DNA of 64,000 nt from NCBI RefSeq assembly GCF_041381155.1, contig NC_091135.1:1-64000 (forward strand), given 5' to 3'. A program made the translations under genes and the position numbers. The notes beneath the pieces are model-generated. The model was not told where the DNA came from, searched no databases, and was given only the letters and a program-made list of their open reading frames with translations. The DNA comes from Argopecten irradians (lineage: Eukaryota > Mollusca > Bivalvia > Pectinida > Pectinidae). Of the stretch, positions 13,572 to 24,849 are shown piece by piece. The stretch's first letter is position 1. The number at the start of each line of letters is the position of its first letter.

Positions 13572-14096
13572 CGTTTACCTAGAATATGCGTTTGTTTCAA
13601 CAGTTATATGGATAACAAAACAAAGACAACATTTTTTTAAATATTGTTATATCCGGGTGATTGGCTTATAGTTCAAACAAGACGATAAATCGCTGAGTTC
13701 TGCTAATATGTGTTTATTCGGCAAACCTCAACAACAAAGACATACACAAATCAACATAAAATAAGGTCTGGGACCAGAATATTCGGAAAGGGCTATTTAA
13801 CTGTGAAATATAATGTTCTTTATCACACAATGTTCAAATCAGAACTTACGGTCGTTGTATCTATCAGAAAACCTGGTGAATATACATGTTTTGCTTTCAA
13901 CAGTTGATGAAAATATTTGAATTTACGATACTTTGAAAAGAGTATCATTTCATTGGTAAATGGTGAATTTTAATAATTGAGGATAAAAATAGATCCCTCC
14001 TACTTATTGAACTCCTTATCACCTTAGTACCAGGAGGAATATCAGGTGGTCTGCTTCTACTATTTCTCGGAAGTTAAACTCCTTCCTCGTCTGATC
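13572..14096 (+). other. Upstream region of claudin-like copy B
   Basis: No complete gene. A possible splice acceptor (GGAATATCAG at about 14036-14045) lies 51 bp before the B start codon, suggesting a non-coding 5' exon further upstream that I cannot locate. No TATA box or other promoter element is convincing. Confidence 0.3.
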
Positions 14097-16481
14097 ATGG
14101 CGTGCTCGCTGGCCTGCACGTTTTTCGGGTTAGGATTTCTAATTTCGTTAATTCTCCAATGCATTGGATTCTTCACTTCTGACTGGGTATCATGGGACGA
14201 ATGCGAACACCAAGGACTTTTCTTCTTTTCAACATCCAGAACGAAGAATGAGTGTTCAGGAAAACTTGAAGAAAGTAAGCACCAGTTTGGTTCTATTTAT
14301 ATTTCTTTTTTTTATCTCTCTCTGTTCCACTTTGTATTGCATGGACAGACCTGTGGTAAGTTAAGAGCAATACTTATAAAGATATGTTAAATTATCATGA
14401 AGACAAGATCAAGCGCAATTTCAGCATTATTGGTGGTTTCGTTTCGTGTCCTTACTTTTTCTCACCACGATGGTTTTTTAATATGTTTCTAACAGTTTGC
14501 AGTTTTCCTATATAAAATGTTACCTGCTGCCACATTGCATAATCGTAAAAGGCGACTTTTAGAATATTATCTTTTCTATTCTGACTTTCTTCTTTCTAAC
14601 GTTTCGCTTGACAATGCCTCACAATGCCTCGAGCAGTGGTGGCCGATTGATAAGATGTCTTGACATGTTACCACAAACCCTCCACCTCTGGTTCGCGAGT
14701 GCAAATCCCAGTATGATGTGACAGGGAGGGATGGGAGGGGTGTACTTTTGCTCAGTGATGTAGAACTATGAAATAGAGCAAGAGTTACACTATGACATAT
14801 GTTCACAAGAACAAACACTGCAGTCTCCCATAAAACTGTGTACATGACAGGAAGTTCGTAAATAGAATCAGCTTTATACCTCAGGCGAGAATTGGTGTGT
14901 GTCAAGGCGAAAAAAGTTCAGGAAATGTTCTAGTAGTCCATTCCCATAATATCAACGGTGTGCTCAATAAATCAATACAATTTTACATGACTGTTAGATA
15001 CGTCGCAATCAGAAATGTTTATCAAATATTTAGAAGTGTTCTGTTTGTTGTTCCTTTGTCATTTTTTTCAGGTTTAGGTACGCAATCATCGTCCTTATTT
15101 GTGTATGGCGCGATAGTGCTGTATGCTATATATGACTCCAAATCGAAACACGAGACGGATATGGAAACACATATAGGAGCCTTTTTCGTGGCATACCTAG
15201 TTGCAGGTGAGTCTGCTTTCCTAACATACTTCCTCATTGTCTAATTTAATTTAAATCATTGTTAAAGTACGTATTTACTGCTCAACCTTATAGTCAGATC
15301 ACAATATAATAACAAGCAATGAACGTGTCATCTCGATTCACTTAATTACTATCGACACAGTGTGTGTAAGAAATTATTATTAAAATCTTAACACCGAGTG
15401 TTCATCTTCTTTGTAGTACAATTTAAAAAAAAAAAAAACATTTTAATTTCAAACGACAAACACCCAACAACTGGTACAGAACAGATTTTAGATTCGATAA
15501 GAAAAGAGAAATGCCGTAGAACACGGAGAAAAAAAACGTCAATTTACGGTCAGTATTTGGCAACTGCCCCACGTGGGAAGATGCATACAAGAGACAATAA
15601 AATATAAGGAATGTTAAAAATATGTCTTGATTAAAACATCAAACATCACTCACGTTCACTAGACTGACTTCACTCGCTTGCCGATATTGTGCATTATTCG
15701 CTTATCACTACCATGGTTCAAGAACTTGATTCCAAAAATGGTTACAGAGGGAAATCTGGGAAATGGTTAAATTGACACAGTCCTCATACTTGAACAGGAA
15801 TATCAGGATTATTTATATCTTTTAAAATTTTGACCTTATCTACTGGTTGTTATCAATTTTACCTTGTTAAGATTACTAGTACATATATTAATGTTCAAGT
15901 GTACAAGAAAAAGTAGTTCTGATATCTGTATCAGCCATTGGTTATACTAATTTCACTAATTTCACATTTCCTTTACTGCAGGAATATTCAGCTTAGTTGG
16001 CTGTGGTATGATGGCAAAGCTAGACATTCCGGCGGAATTCACCTACGGCAGATCATACTACTTCTGCCTTGGAAGTGGTATCTTGGCCATTGTTCAGGTA
16101 AATTTCGTCTTAACATCAAGTTAACATTAATAGCTGGTCATACATAACAGTGTAATGCCAACTTCATAACAGTAAATTTCTTGTATTTCCATAATTCAAG
16201 GGTTATGACTATAATCATACTGATTTATTCATATTTTAAAGGTTACGATTGCGACTGCCTGCTGTGTATGCAAGACATGCGAATGTTGTGAATGTCCCGA
16301 ACAGTCTTCAAGTCCACCACGGACCTATGTTTCAAATCGTGCGGCAAATGATGAGGTCAACAATGGGTATGTTTCTTCGGCTGAGGGGAATGAACTGTCG
16401 TATGGCGTAAACACCGGTGTATGTGACGGGGTAATTGTTGGTAATATGGAAATAGAACAAACAGAACTGACCACTGTTTAA
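14097..16481 (+). CDS. Claudin/PMP22-like four-helix membrane protein, copy B (complete)
   Basis: Four exons: 14097-14274, 15072-15206, 15982-16097, 16242-16481, all with GT..AG introns in phases 1, 1 and 0. The sum is 669 nt, giving 222 residues plus stop. Helix 1 is residues ~5-26. The first extracellular loop has W30, W33, C36, GLF at 40-42 and C53, a pattern recalling the W..GLW..C..C signature of claudins though the Cys order differs. Helices 2, 3 and 4 are ~65-80, ~92-112 and ~130-152. A cysteine cluster follows (CCVCKTCECCEC, 150-161), a candidate palmitoylation site. The tail ends in TTV, which fits a class I PDZ ligand. The start was chosen because it aligns with copy C. Likely role is cell-contact or membrane organisation (inference from fold only). 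An intron-1 SINE is present. Confidence 0.85.
14629..14790 (+). mobile_element. tRNA-derived SINE in intron 1 of copy B
   Basis: The stretch GTGGCCGATTGATAAGATG (from about 14639) fits a Pol III A box, and TCTGGTTCGCGAGTGCAAAT (about 14687-14706) fits a B box, ~50 bp apart. This is the layout of a SINE head derived from a tRNA with a long variable arm. From memory it matches a common mollusc SINE family with CCACAA.CCCTCCACCTCTGG. The 3' boundary is approximate. A 109-codon open frame on the opposite strand overlaps it and is not a gene. Confidence 0.65.
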
Positions 16482-16540
16482 AATCAGATAGGTTATTAAC
16501 AGTATGTAACGTTTTTCTAGCTTTAATGAGAATATACAAA

Positions 16541-17650
16541 ATGGAGGTACCTCGAAATGTACTAGTGTTTTTCGTTTTCTCGTACCTGGTATCACTACTT
16601 CTCCAGGCTGTGGGATTCTTCCCGCCTTACTGGCTATCCTGGGAAGGATGTGAAGCTCAAGGACTATTCTACTTCTCAACATCAAATACAACGAATGAAT
16701 GTTTAACCGACGGTGAATGTAGGTACAGGATAAGCAACGAATACTTTAAAGAAATATTGTGTTAGTGTTTAGCTCGTCTTTCAAAGAAGCGGGATTACGA
16801 AATTGCTTCTGCGTTGGCGTCCGGTTGGTGTCCGGGAAGCAGTGTACAGTAGTTTGATACAATTCAGCAACATAAAGATCATGTTTTAATTATGTAAACA
16901 CAGCTATTACCATTGAATTTTACTTATATAAAGGTATATATATACATATATATATAATCTACACAACATCTGCAATTGTTTTCATTTTTGGTCAGGTCTG
17001 ATTTTTGTTGTTTTTCAAGCCTGTAAATACCATGGTAACCAATATGTTTAATTTTGGTTACGTTATAGATGTGAGCCTAGATTGTCTTGGTTTACAAGCC
17101 GCGTCACTCGCCATTCAGTTGCTAGCTGGTGTGAGAATTGCGACGTTATATTGCCGAAGATCGGACCAGAATGCCAGATTCTGTGGTTGTTGTACCATCT
17201 GCATTATGGCACTGTACTCAGTTTCAGGTAAAGTTTATGATTACATATCTGTACGTTATAAAAAATATATCTAGTCGACCTTCAACGCATTAATTAAAGG
17301 ATATTCTCTGTTGAGATGTCAAAACTTTGATATTTTTAAATTTCTAATATCGAATTTTTAACTGATTTTGTGAATCAAAAATAGTGAAGTTGCCCGCAAG
17401 GATGAACAGTTTCCAGATTCCCATCATAAAATCTTATATGAGAGCTGATTATTTATTCATAGAACGCAAGATGTTGATACATGACGTTATACGCAGATGT
17501 GTTAACCATTGTGGCGATTTATGTTATATTATTATAGGATTATGTAGCTTGCTCGGCTGTTCCTTTGTGCCGTCATTAGAAGTGCCTGAATTCTCGTACG
17601 GCTGGTCCTACTATCTGTGTAACGTCAGTGGATTGAACACTCTAGTTGTG
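16541..17650 (+). CDS. Claudin/PMP22-like four-helix membrane protein, copy C (3' exon missing)
   Basis: Exon 1 16541-16712 (donor G|GTGAAT), exon 2 17069-17227, exon 3 17538-17650; phases 1, 1, 0 as in copy B. Exon 1 encodes MEVPRNVLVFFVFSYLVSLL then W31, W34, C37, GLF and C54, close to B (SWEGCEAQGLFYFST against SWDECEHQGLFFFST). Exon 3 encodes FSYGWSYYLCNVSGL, matching the end of helix 3 to the start of helix 4. The ATG at 16541 was preferred over 16526 because it aligns with B. An acceptor-like tttttctag lies at 16512-16520, just before it. The expected cysteine-rich last exon was not found in the 7 kb after 17650, where satellite repeats and a retrotransposon lie. Either the exon is far downstream or the gene is broken. 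Confidence 0.75.
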
Positions 17651-17794
17651 GTAAGACTGCTTTTGAAATATGATATATATTTAAACCTGCCTTATCGCTC
17701 ACCTCTATATACAGACCACTTGCTAAATAAGACCCAGGGTCCTAAATTATCAATTTCGATACATTTTGACCTGTGTATAAATACTTTATATTTT

Positions 17795-18035
17795 TTTTGG
17801 GACTGATCGGTCGACAAGATGGCCGTCAGGCAGCCATCTTGGATTTTGATAGTTAAAGTTTGGTATCGCTATTTCTCAGAAAGTACCAAAGGAATCATTC
17901 TCAAATTTCATATGTAGGTTCCTCTTGGGCCCTAGTTGTACATTTTGCGTTTTGGGACTGATCAGTCAACAAGATGGCCGCCTGGCAGCCATCTTGGAAT
18001 TTGAAAGTTAAAGTTTTGTTATAGCTATTTCTCGG
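17795..18035 (+). repeat. Two monomers of the ~150-bp CAAGATGGCCG satellite
   Basis: Contains GGGACTGATCGGTC.ACAAG, ATGGCCGxCxGGCAGCCATC, then TTGATAGTTAAAGTTTG and CTCAAATTTCATATGTAGG. The second monomer is cut off near 18035. Same family as 28.4-29.3 and 30.66-31.05 kb. The CAAGATGGCCG...GCCATCTTG core is a short dyad. Confidence 0.85.
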
Positions 18036-18352
18036 CCCTTGGTCGTGTACACATACGTGGATGGCTGTCAGTGAAATTTCATGCTAATGTGATACTTTTG
18101 AGGGAACCTGGCTGTTTCATCTTTGGCTGGTGTGTTCTGGGTATGTTGAACTTTGAAATGAGACACTGAAAAAGTAGTAGATAAGGCCGAATTCCGCGTT
18201 AATGAGACTTTTTTATTTATATATTGCTGTTCGCTCACGTCACGGTTGAGGTATCTCCACTAAGTGTATATGTGAACACGAATTCACGTGCAACCATACA
18301 AACTTTGTTTACGCCTAGACAGATTGTTTATACGCTTGTTCGATTTAGAAAC

Positions 18353-19302
18353 ATGTCTGAAGAAAACTGTGATTCCAATAAACGACCACTTAGTGACTCA
18401 TCTTCTTCCAATTTAAGCGCATCCCAGTATCAAGAACTAAAAAAACAAAAACCAGAACTTAATTTGCAATTGGAAGCAAACGTCAATTCAAACCCGGCCG
18501 CTGCATACACATCTACTCCTCGTGGACACCCGCCTATGGATTTTTATCGGAGAGACCCTGGTAACGTTGAGAGCGGATACCGTTATCCCTATGGTTTTCC
18601 TCCCCCTCCTCCAGCTGCTACAGCGCCTGTATCTTGCGGAACTACTCTTACTCCCCAAGACATCAATAGCATAGCTTCGGCCGTAAGCGACATGATATTT
18701 TATAGATTTGAAACTATGTTATCAAACGCCTTATCACCCATCCAAAATGAACTAGAAAAGATTAAATCAGAGAATCGAGATTTATGGCGGAAGGTGGATG
18801 ATTTGGAACAGTATAGCCGCAGGCCCTTGGTCCGTTTCTCAGGCATTCCTGAACAACAAGGGGGAGGTAACAACAAATTTTAATTATAGAGGCTGCTCAG
18901 AAGGCTAATATATCTCTAGCTGCCGATGACATTGAAAGGTCACATCGGGTGGGAAAAGCTGGAACAAGTCGCCATACTAACGATAAAAATAAACCCCGTC
19001 AGATAATCGTAAGAATGCGAACCTATGAATCCAAGCGTGAACTTCTTAAATCCGGGAAAAAGTTTAAAGATTGCTCATCCACACGCAACATCTCCGTAAA
19101 CGAGGACCTCACAAAAAAGAGAGACCGTCTTTTTTATCTGTGTCGAAATATGGTGAAGTCTAGAAAAATCAAACAGACCTGGACATGGGATGGCAAGATA
19201 ATGATCAAAGACAATTCCGAACACACTCATCAAATCTCTAATGAGTCTGATCTCGGCCAGTTTGGCCACACTTTTTATCCTCCTAATCGTAGAGACAATT
19301 AA
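18353..19302 (+). pseudogene. Retrotransposon ORF1 protein (frameshifted)
   Basis: ATG at 18353 begins a Ser/Pro/Lys-rich N-terminus (KRPLSDSSSSNLSAS), then a proline run, then a heptad-like segment ending VDDLEQYSRR followed by VRFSGIPE. This is characteristic of ORF1 proteins of CR1/L2-type elements, where a coiled coil leads into an RNA-binding RRM-like fold. The frame breaks near 18865-18887 around a GGGGGAGG run and continues to 19302 with DDIERSHRVGK and QIIVRMRTYESKRELL, the rest of that domain. The likely role in an intact element is RNA binding and RNP formation. Confidence 0.75.
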
Positions 19303-19785
19303 ACGACAATGGAGAACTCCGTCTACAACTATAACCTTGATCCCTATCTTGGTTACTATAAACTTCGAGATCTTCTCAGTATAGAGAACTCTTACCATAC
19401 CAATTTGTGAAAATGCCTTTTAACTAAGCAGTATTCATAATCCGTTTGTTTTGTTTTTTTTAGAAAATTTCTTTTTATTAATTTCTTTTCATTATCAGGT
19501 TGTTTTGTTATTTTTCTTCTCTTTTTGTCATGTACAGTCGTACCTCCTAATATAGATATATACATATTATGTATGTGCATATGTTGAGACATTCCCTGCT
19601 ATACTTCCCAAATCCCCCTCCCCCGCCGCCCGAATATATCCTCGCCACAAAAATCATTGTATCTATTTTATATATATATATATAAATGAATTACTTATAT
19701 GAAATAACATCCATCATAATCAGATACTGACCCTATCAGTATATGTGTATATAGTATACGCATATGTCTTTTCACTAAGCATTTG

Positions 19786-19824
<39 letters not shown>

Positions 19825-20819
19825 GTCATATCTCTATATATGTATGTATCTGCTTGCCCCCGCCCCCCCCCCCCAAAGTGTCTTGTCTCTTAGTTAGCTT
19901 GTCTAAGGTGGTCTCTTACTTAATATCGAGCTACAATACCTAGTATGTACACTACATACATATATGTTTATTATTTGTATAGAACTACATTTAAGTTTTC
20001 TGGCCACTAATATGGAAAAAAAACTGACGTTTAGCCTCTAAATCATTTTTTTCATAATTTATCTCTTTGGATTCCAATTGATAGATATACACGTTGTGCG
20101 TGTAAGAATATGGCAGACTATATGTGTGTCGGGCTCTATGAGTGTTTATACTTATACATTATGTGTAAAATCTCTAATATATACCACATTGTTATTTTCC
20201 TTACTCTGTTACCACCTAAGATACCCAATGTTCTGTAATTTATCGTTGACTACGTCACACATATCGTATCTACTATAGGCTATTTATGGCTAACGACGTA
20301 CCTAATATATGAATACTTATAATCACGGTTTTTTTAAAGGTTTCCTTCAATTTATGTATCTTCATATCCTCTATATGTATCTGATTTTTGCGATTTTCTT
20401 TTGTACATCTATGTGTCATCTAACCTCAGTGAAATCCCTGAATCCTGACCTGGGAAGAAATTGCTGGTCTGTATCGAAGCACAAATACTGCGTTTATATT
20501 TTGGTAAGAAATTTCAATATTTTATTCATATCAACCATGTACATCGGTTCTCATCTGCGGTCTTATCTGTATTACCTTTATCGTATAACCTAATGCCTGT
20601 TGAGTATATGTGTCACCGCATGAGAATCGGTATACATGGTTTTAAAGCTCGCCTTCCACTTGATAATAAGAGGATCACCCCTTTTTTTCTTCTGATGGTA
20701 AATTTGTTCTGGCTCTATAAATACAGATCACTTCCAATTACTGTGTTTTTATTTTTGATTTCTGAAGGCAAAATAAACAACATCTATAGTCAGCAAGCTC
20801 TCCATGAAAATAGTAATAA
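19303..20819 (+). other. Spacer between retrotransposon ORF1 and ORF2
   Basis: AT-rich, with a long T run (about 19790-19821) followed by a C run near 19860-19873 and a (TA)n stretch near 19669-19684. A hydrophobic frame of ~150 codons (20461-20925) runs into the start of ORF2 one base out of frame; given the other frameshifts it may be the upstream part of the ORF2 product, but that is not shown. Confidence 0.4.
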
Positions 20820-20879
20820 GCAGTTATATATTGTGTGTATATATTTTTGCGTCTGCAGTTTAATATTATTAGTACATTT

Positions 20880-23800
20880 ATGGTTTGCGTATTTGCTATA
20901 TATCAATGTGGAGATGTTGAATTAAATCCGGGTCCTTCTGTTGATAACTCAGACACAATTTCATCATACAGTACTGTATCATTTGATAATGATAATGACT
21001 TGTCAATAGTTCACTATAATGTTCAAAGTTTGCTACCAAAAATAGATATTATAATGTCTGAACTTGAAGATTTCGATTTTTATCGCTATTACCGAAACTT
21101 GGTTAAACTCTATCACTGAGACCTCGGATGATCTGCTTTTCGACAAATTCCATCCCCCATTTCTTAGGAGTAGATATGATCGTATAGGTGGAGGAATAGC
21201 TGTATATGTAAATAAAAATATAAAAGTACACCGTCGTACTGATCTTGAAATAGCAAGCTTGGAATGTATTTGGTTGGAAATAAGTGTAAACAATATTGAT
21301 ATATTTTAATTGGAACATTTTATAGACCTCCAAATTCCAAAAATGATATATGGCTCCTCATAGAAAACTCTATAGATCTTGCTGTTGATACAAATACTGA
21401 GAATATCTTTATAACTGGTGATTTTAATGAAAACATGTTGAACCTGCCAGGTACACACGGACCAACACATATAAAAGATATTCTACATCGTTATTCCCTA
21501 ACTCAATTAGTAAATGATCCAACAAACTTCACTGAAAGAACTTCTTCTTTACTCGATTTGTTCATAGTTAATAATATGAATATGATTAAAAAGGTATCAG
21601 TTGGAGAATCGTTTCTACCAGCTTTAGATAGATACCACTGCCCTATATATGTATATATTGATATTCCTAAAAACACCTACAATTGTACATTTAAAAGAAA
21701 AGTATGGCTATACAACCAAGGCGACTATCAGCTGTTCAATAACAAACTTGGTGAAATCGATTGGCAGGTAAATATAAATAATTGCCCTCCACAAGATGCT
21801 GTTAACTTTTTAACCGAATCAATTTTAACTTGTGCTGCATGTTCAGTTCCCAACAAAATTATTACTGTTCGTCCTCGAGATTCCCCTTGGATGCATAATA
21901 ATATCAGAGCTCTGATAAGAGCTAGGAAACGTATGCATAGGAAAGCTAAACACACTCAAAGTCAAATCCATTGGAATAAGTTCAAAAAGTTACGTAATTC
22001 ATGTGTTGATGCGATAAGAAGAGCCAAGGCAGATTACAAAACTAAACTGTCAAATACACTTAAACTTACCAAACCATGCACTCGACAATGGTGGAAATTA
22101 GCAAACACGTTTACTCGCTTCTCCAAAAAATCTGTTTCTATACCCCCTTTAATATGTAACAATACAGTAATTAATGATGATAAAAGTAAAGCAGACGCAC
22201 TAAACACCTATTTCGCAGAACAGTCTTCATTAAACACTTCACATGCTACATTACCTACACACAATGTATTCCATCCACCTTATTTAGATATATTCACTAT
22301 AACTCCCCAGGATGTTAATGACGCCATTAGTGTTCTTGACGTGTCTAAAGCAATTGGTCCCGACTTAATTCATGCAAAGCTTTTGAAAGAAGGCAAAGAG
22401 CAATTATGTAAACCACTATGTTGTATTTTTAATAATTCCTTAAATTCAGGTATTTATCCAGATAGTTGGAAAACTGCAAATGTAACTCCAGTGTTTAAAA
22501 AAGGCGATAGATCTAATCTAGCAAACTATAGACCCATTTCTCTTATAAGTATTGTTGGTAAATTAATGGAACGTTGTGTGTTTAAATATATTTACAATTT
22601 TCTTAAAGATAAAAAAAACTTCTTCACTGAACACCAGTCGGGTTTTACATCCGGTGATTCTGCAATTAATCAGCTACTTTATATTACAAATGATATTGGG
22701 AAAGCTTTAGACTTAGGGAAAGAAATTAGAATAGTATTTTGTGACATAAGCAAGGCGTTTGACCGTGTTTGGCATGATGGGTTGATATATAAATTGAAAC
22801 TAGCGGGCTTATCAGGTAACATTATTAAATGGTTTGAAAGTTATTTAATAAATAGGAAGCAAAGAGTAGTTGTTGGCGGTAAATTTTCAAACTTCAAAAA
22901 CATAAATGCGGGTGTACCACAAGGGTCAATACTCGGTCCTCTACTTTTTTCTTATTTATATCAATGACATAGTTGTAAATTTACGATGTAACGTTAAACT
23001 GTTTGCAGATGACACGTCTCTGTATGTTATTGTTAATAATCCAAATGTAGCCAGATCAATGTTGAATAATGATCTTGAAACCATTCAAAAATGGGCTGAT
23101 ACGTGGTTGGTGACCTTTAACCCAAACAAAACAGAAAGTTTAATAATATCACGGAAATTATTAGGGACCCGATCACGGAGACATTTACTTAAATAACAAT
23201 GTTGTTTTCTGAAGTTACCAATCATAAGCATCTTGGAGTTTGGTTCTCTTCAAATCTTTCTTGGAATATACATATAGACCATATTATAGAATCAGCCTCT
23301 AAAAGATTAAACATACTGAGAAAATTAAAATTTACACTTGATAGAGACACTTTACAACACATTTACATGTCATTCATTAGACCCATCTTAGAATATGCGG
23401 ATGTAATCTGGGACAATATACCAAAATACTTAATTGATAGGTTAGAAAATGTTCAAACAGAAGCCGGGCCCGAATTATAACAGGGGGAACCAAACTTTCG
23501 AAAATAGAGTTACTTTATAAAGACACACAATGGGAAAAGCTATTCGAACGTCGTAGAAAAACATAAACTTTTACAATATCACAAAATGGTTCATAACACA
23601 TCGCCAACATATCTTTCCTCCATATTACCCCCTAGACCAACCGCAATTCATACATACAACACTAGACGATCAGATATGCATCAAACAATTCGCACAAGGA
23701 CAAATTTATATCATGAATCTTTTTTATCTTCATCGACTCGTGCATGGAATGAACTTCCATTAGATATAAGAGAAAATTCCTCTATTAAGGTTCTCAAAAA

Positions 23801-24173
23801 CTACTACTTTGAAACTGAAATCACAAGAACACCGATTAGCTATTTTAACACAGGTAATAGATCAGACCAAATACTTCATGCTCGGTTGCGTCTAGAATGC
23901 AGTATATTAAACCAACATCTTTACAGTAAAAATCTTATAGATTCGCCTCGTTGTGCATGTGGTTTTATAATAGAAGATTCCTTTCATTTTTTGTTCAATT
24001 GCATCAAATATGCTGACATTAGGCACCAATATCTCTCTGGTATATTCACAAAATATAATATCGTTGACGATTTAAATATCCTTTTATGGGGTGATCCTTC
24101 ATTTGAAAATAAAATGAACGAGGAAATTTTTGTTTCGGTACAGAAGTTCATCTTTTACAGTAAAAGATTTTAG
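20880..24173 (+). pseudogene. Retrotransposon ORF2: 2A-led endonuclease/reverse transcriptase (multiple frameshifts)
   Basis: From ATG 20880: MVCVFAIYQC then the 2A-like motif; endonuclease motifs HYNVQSLLPK (~21012), ITETWLN (~21085), GTFYRPP (~21311) and TGDFNEN (~21417); RT motifs SKAIGPD (~22345), FKKGDRSNLANYRPISL (~22494), DISKAFDRVWH (~22744), GVPQGSILGPLLF (~22910) and FADD (23002-23013). The C-terminus has a C.CG..(I)E..FHFLF.C metal-binding-like motif (~23955-24002), common in this group. Frames break near 21075, 21305, 22950 (T run), 23165-23200, 23465 and 23565, so no functional protein is made from this copy. The motif order is intact, so the element decayed after insertion. Confidence 0.85.
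20907..20936 (+). other. 2A-like (StopGo) motif at the N-terminus of ORF2
   Basis: Codes for CGDVELNPGP, an exact fit to the D(V/I)ExNPGP consensus where the ribosome skips the Gly-Pro bond. It lies 11 residues after the ATG and directly before the endonuclease domain. APE-type non-LTR elements of several invertebrates are known to carry 2A-like motifs at this spot. The preceding residues are hydrophobic. Confidence 0.85.
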
Positions 24174-24689
24174 TAATTCATACCTTGTATAGTTTTTCTT
24201 CTTTTTTTTTCACTGGGGTTTCAATCAATATAACTTGTCAAACTACATAATTAATTCATAATTATAACTTTACACTTACTATCACAAAATTATTATTTTA
24301 AATGTCTGCAGTAGACGTATACGTAAATCATATAGAATCACTTAATTGAAAAGTAACTATAAAATTAATTGTCTATTGACAGTATATTTCTATATTAAAC
24401 ACTTAATGTACTACCAAAAAAAATATATATATAGAGAGAGAGAGAAATATATCTCTACTTAAGTATAAATGTATTGTCTCACTGGTTGTTCTGTTATTGT
24501 GTATATGTCCATGTCAAAACGCCGTGCTTTTTTTTCAGGAGAGGAATTAGTAAAAGCTCTAAGCATTGTTTTCCCATCCTAGCTGTCTGTATGTATTGGT
24601 GTATATGTATGTATATATTTGAATAAATATTGTTTAAACTAAGTTAAGGATGCAAAGAGCTGAGGATAAATATATACATACCTGGAATG

Positions 24690-24840
24690 ACCATGGCCTA
24701 TTACTAGGCTCAGGCTTATTACCAGACATGACCTATTACTAAACATAGGGCTTATTACCAGACATAAAAGACAAGGCTTATTACCAGACACAGGCTTATT
24801 ACCATGCAAGTGTCTTATCAATATACATAGGCTTATTGTA
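24690..24840. repeat. Imperfect short tandem repeat
   Basis: Five or so variants of GGCTTATTACCAGACAT separated by 8-15 bp. Degenerate and non-coding; sits just past the 3' end of the retrotransposon. Confidence 0.6.
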
Positions 24841-24849
24841 AATTTGAGT

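Larger units (their letters stand above)
18040..24648 (+). mobile_element. CR1-like non-LTR retrotransposon (decayed, near full length)
   Basis: Order: 5' region, ORF1 (18353-19302, one frameshift), ~1.5 kb AT-rich spacer, ORF2 with 2A-like N-terminus, APE-type endonuclease and reverse transcriptase (20880-24173, several frameshifts), then a 3' UTR ending near GAATAAATATTGTTTAAACT. No LTRs. The endonuclease/RT arrangement, the FADD catalytic box and the C-terminal Cys/His motif place it in the CR1/L2/Jockey group; I favour CR1-like. The 5' boundary is approximate (between satellite sequence ending ~18035 and ORF1) and no target duplication was identified. It lies downstream of copy C exon 3, possibly in its last intron. 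Confidence 0.85.

Noticed and set aside
14576..14905. 109-codon - strand frame in intron 1 of copy B
   Set aside because: Mostly antisense to the tRNA-derived SINE; no coding motif.
18040..24648. Active retrotransposon or endogenous retrovirus
   Set aside because: No LTRs, gag-pol order or integrase; the endonuclease/RT layout is non-LTR, and at least six frameshifts show the copy is dead.
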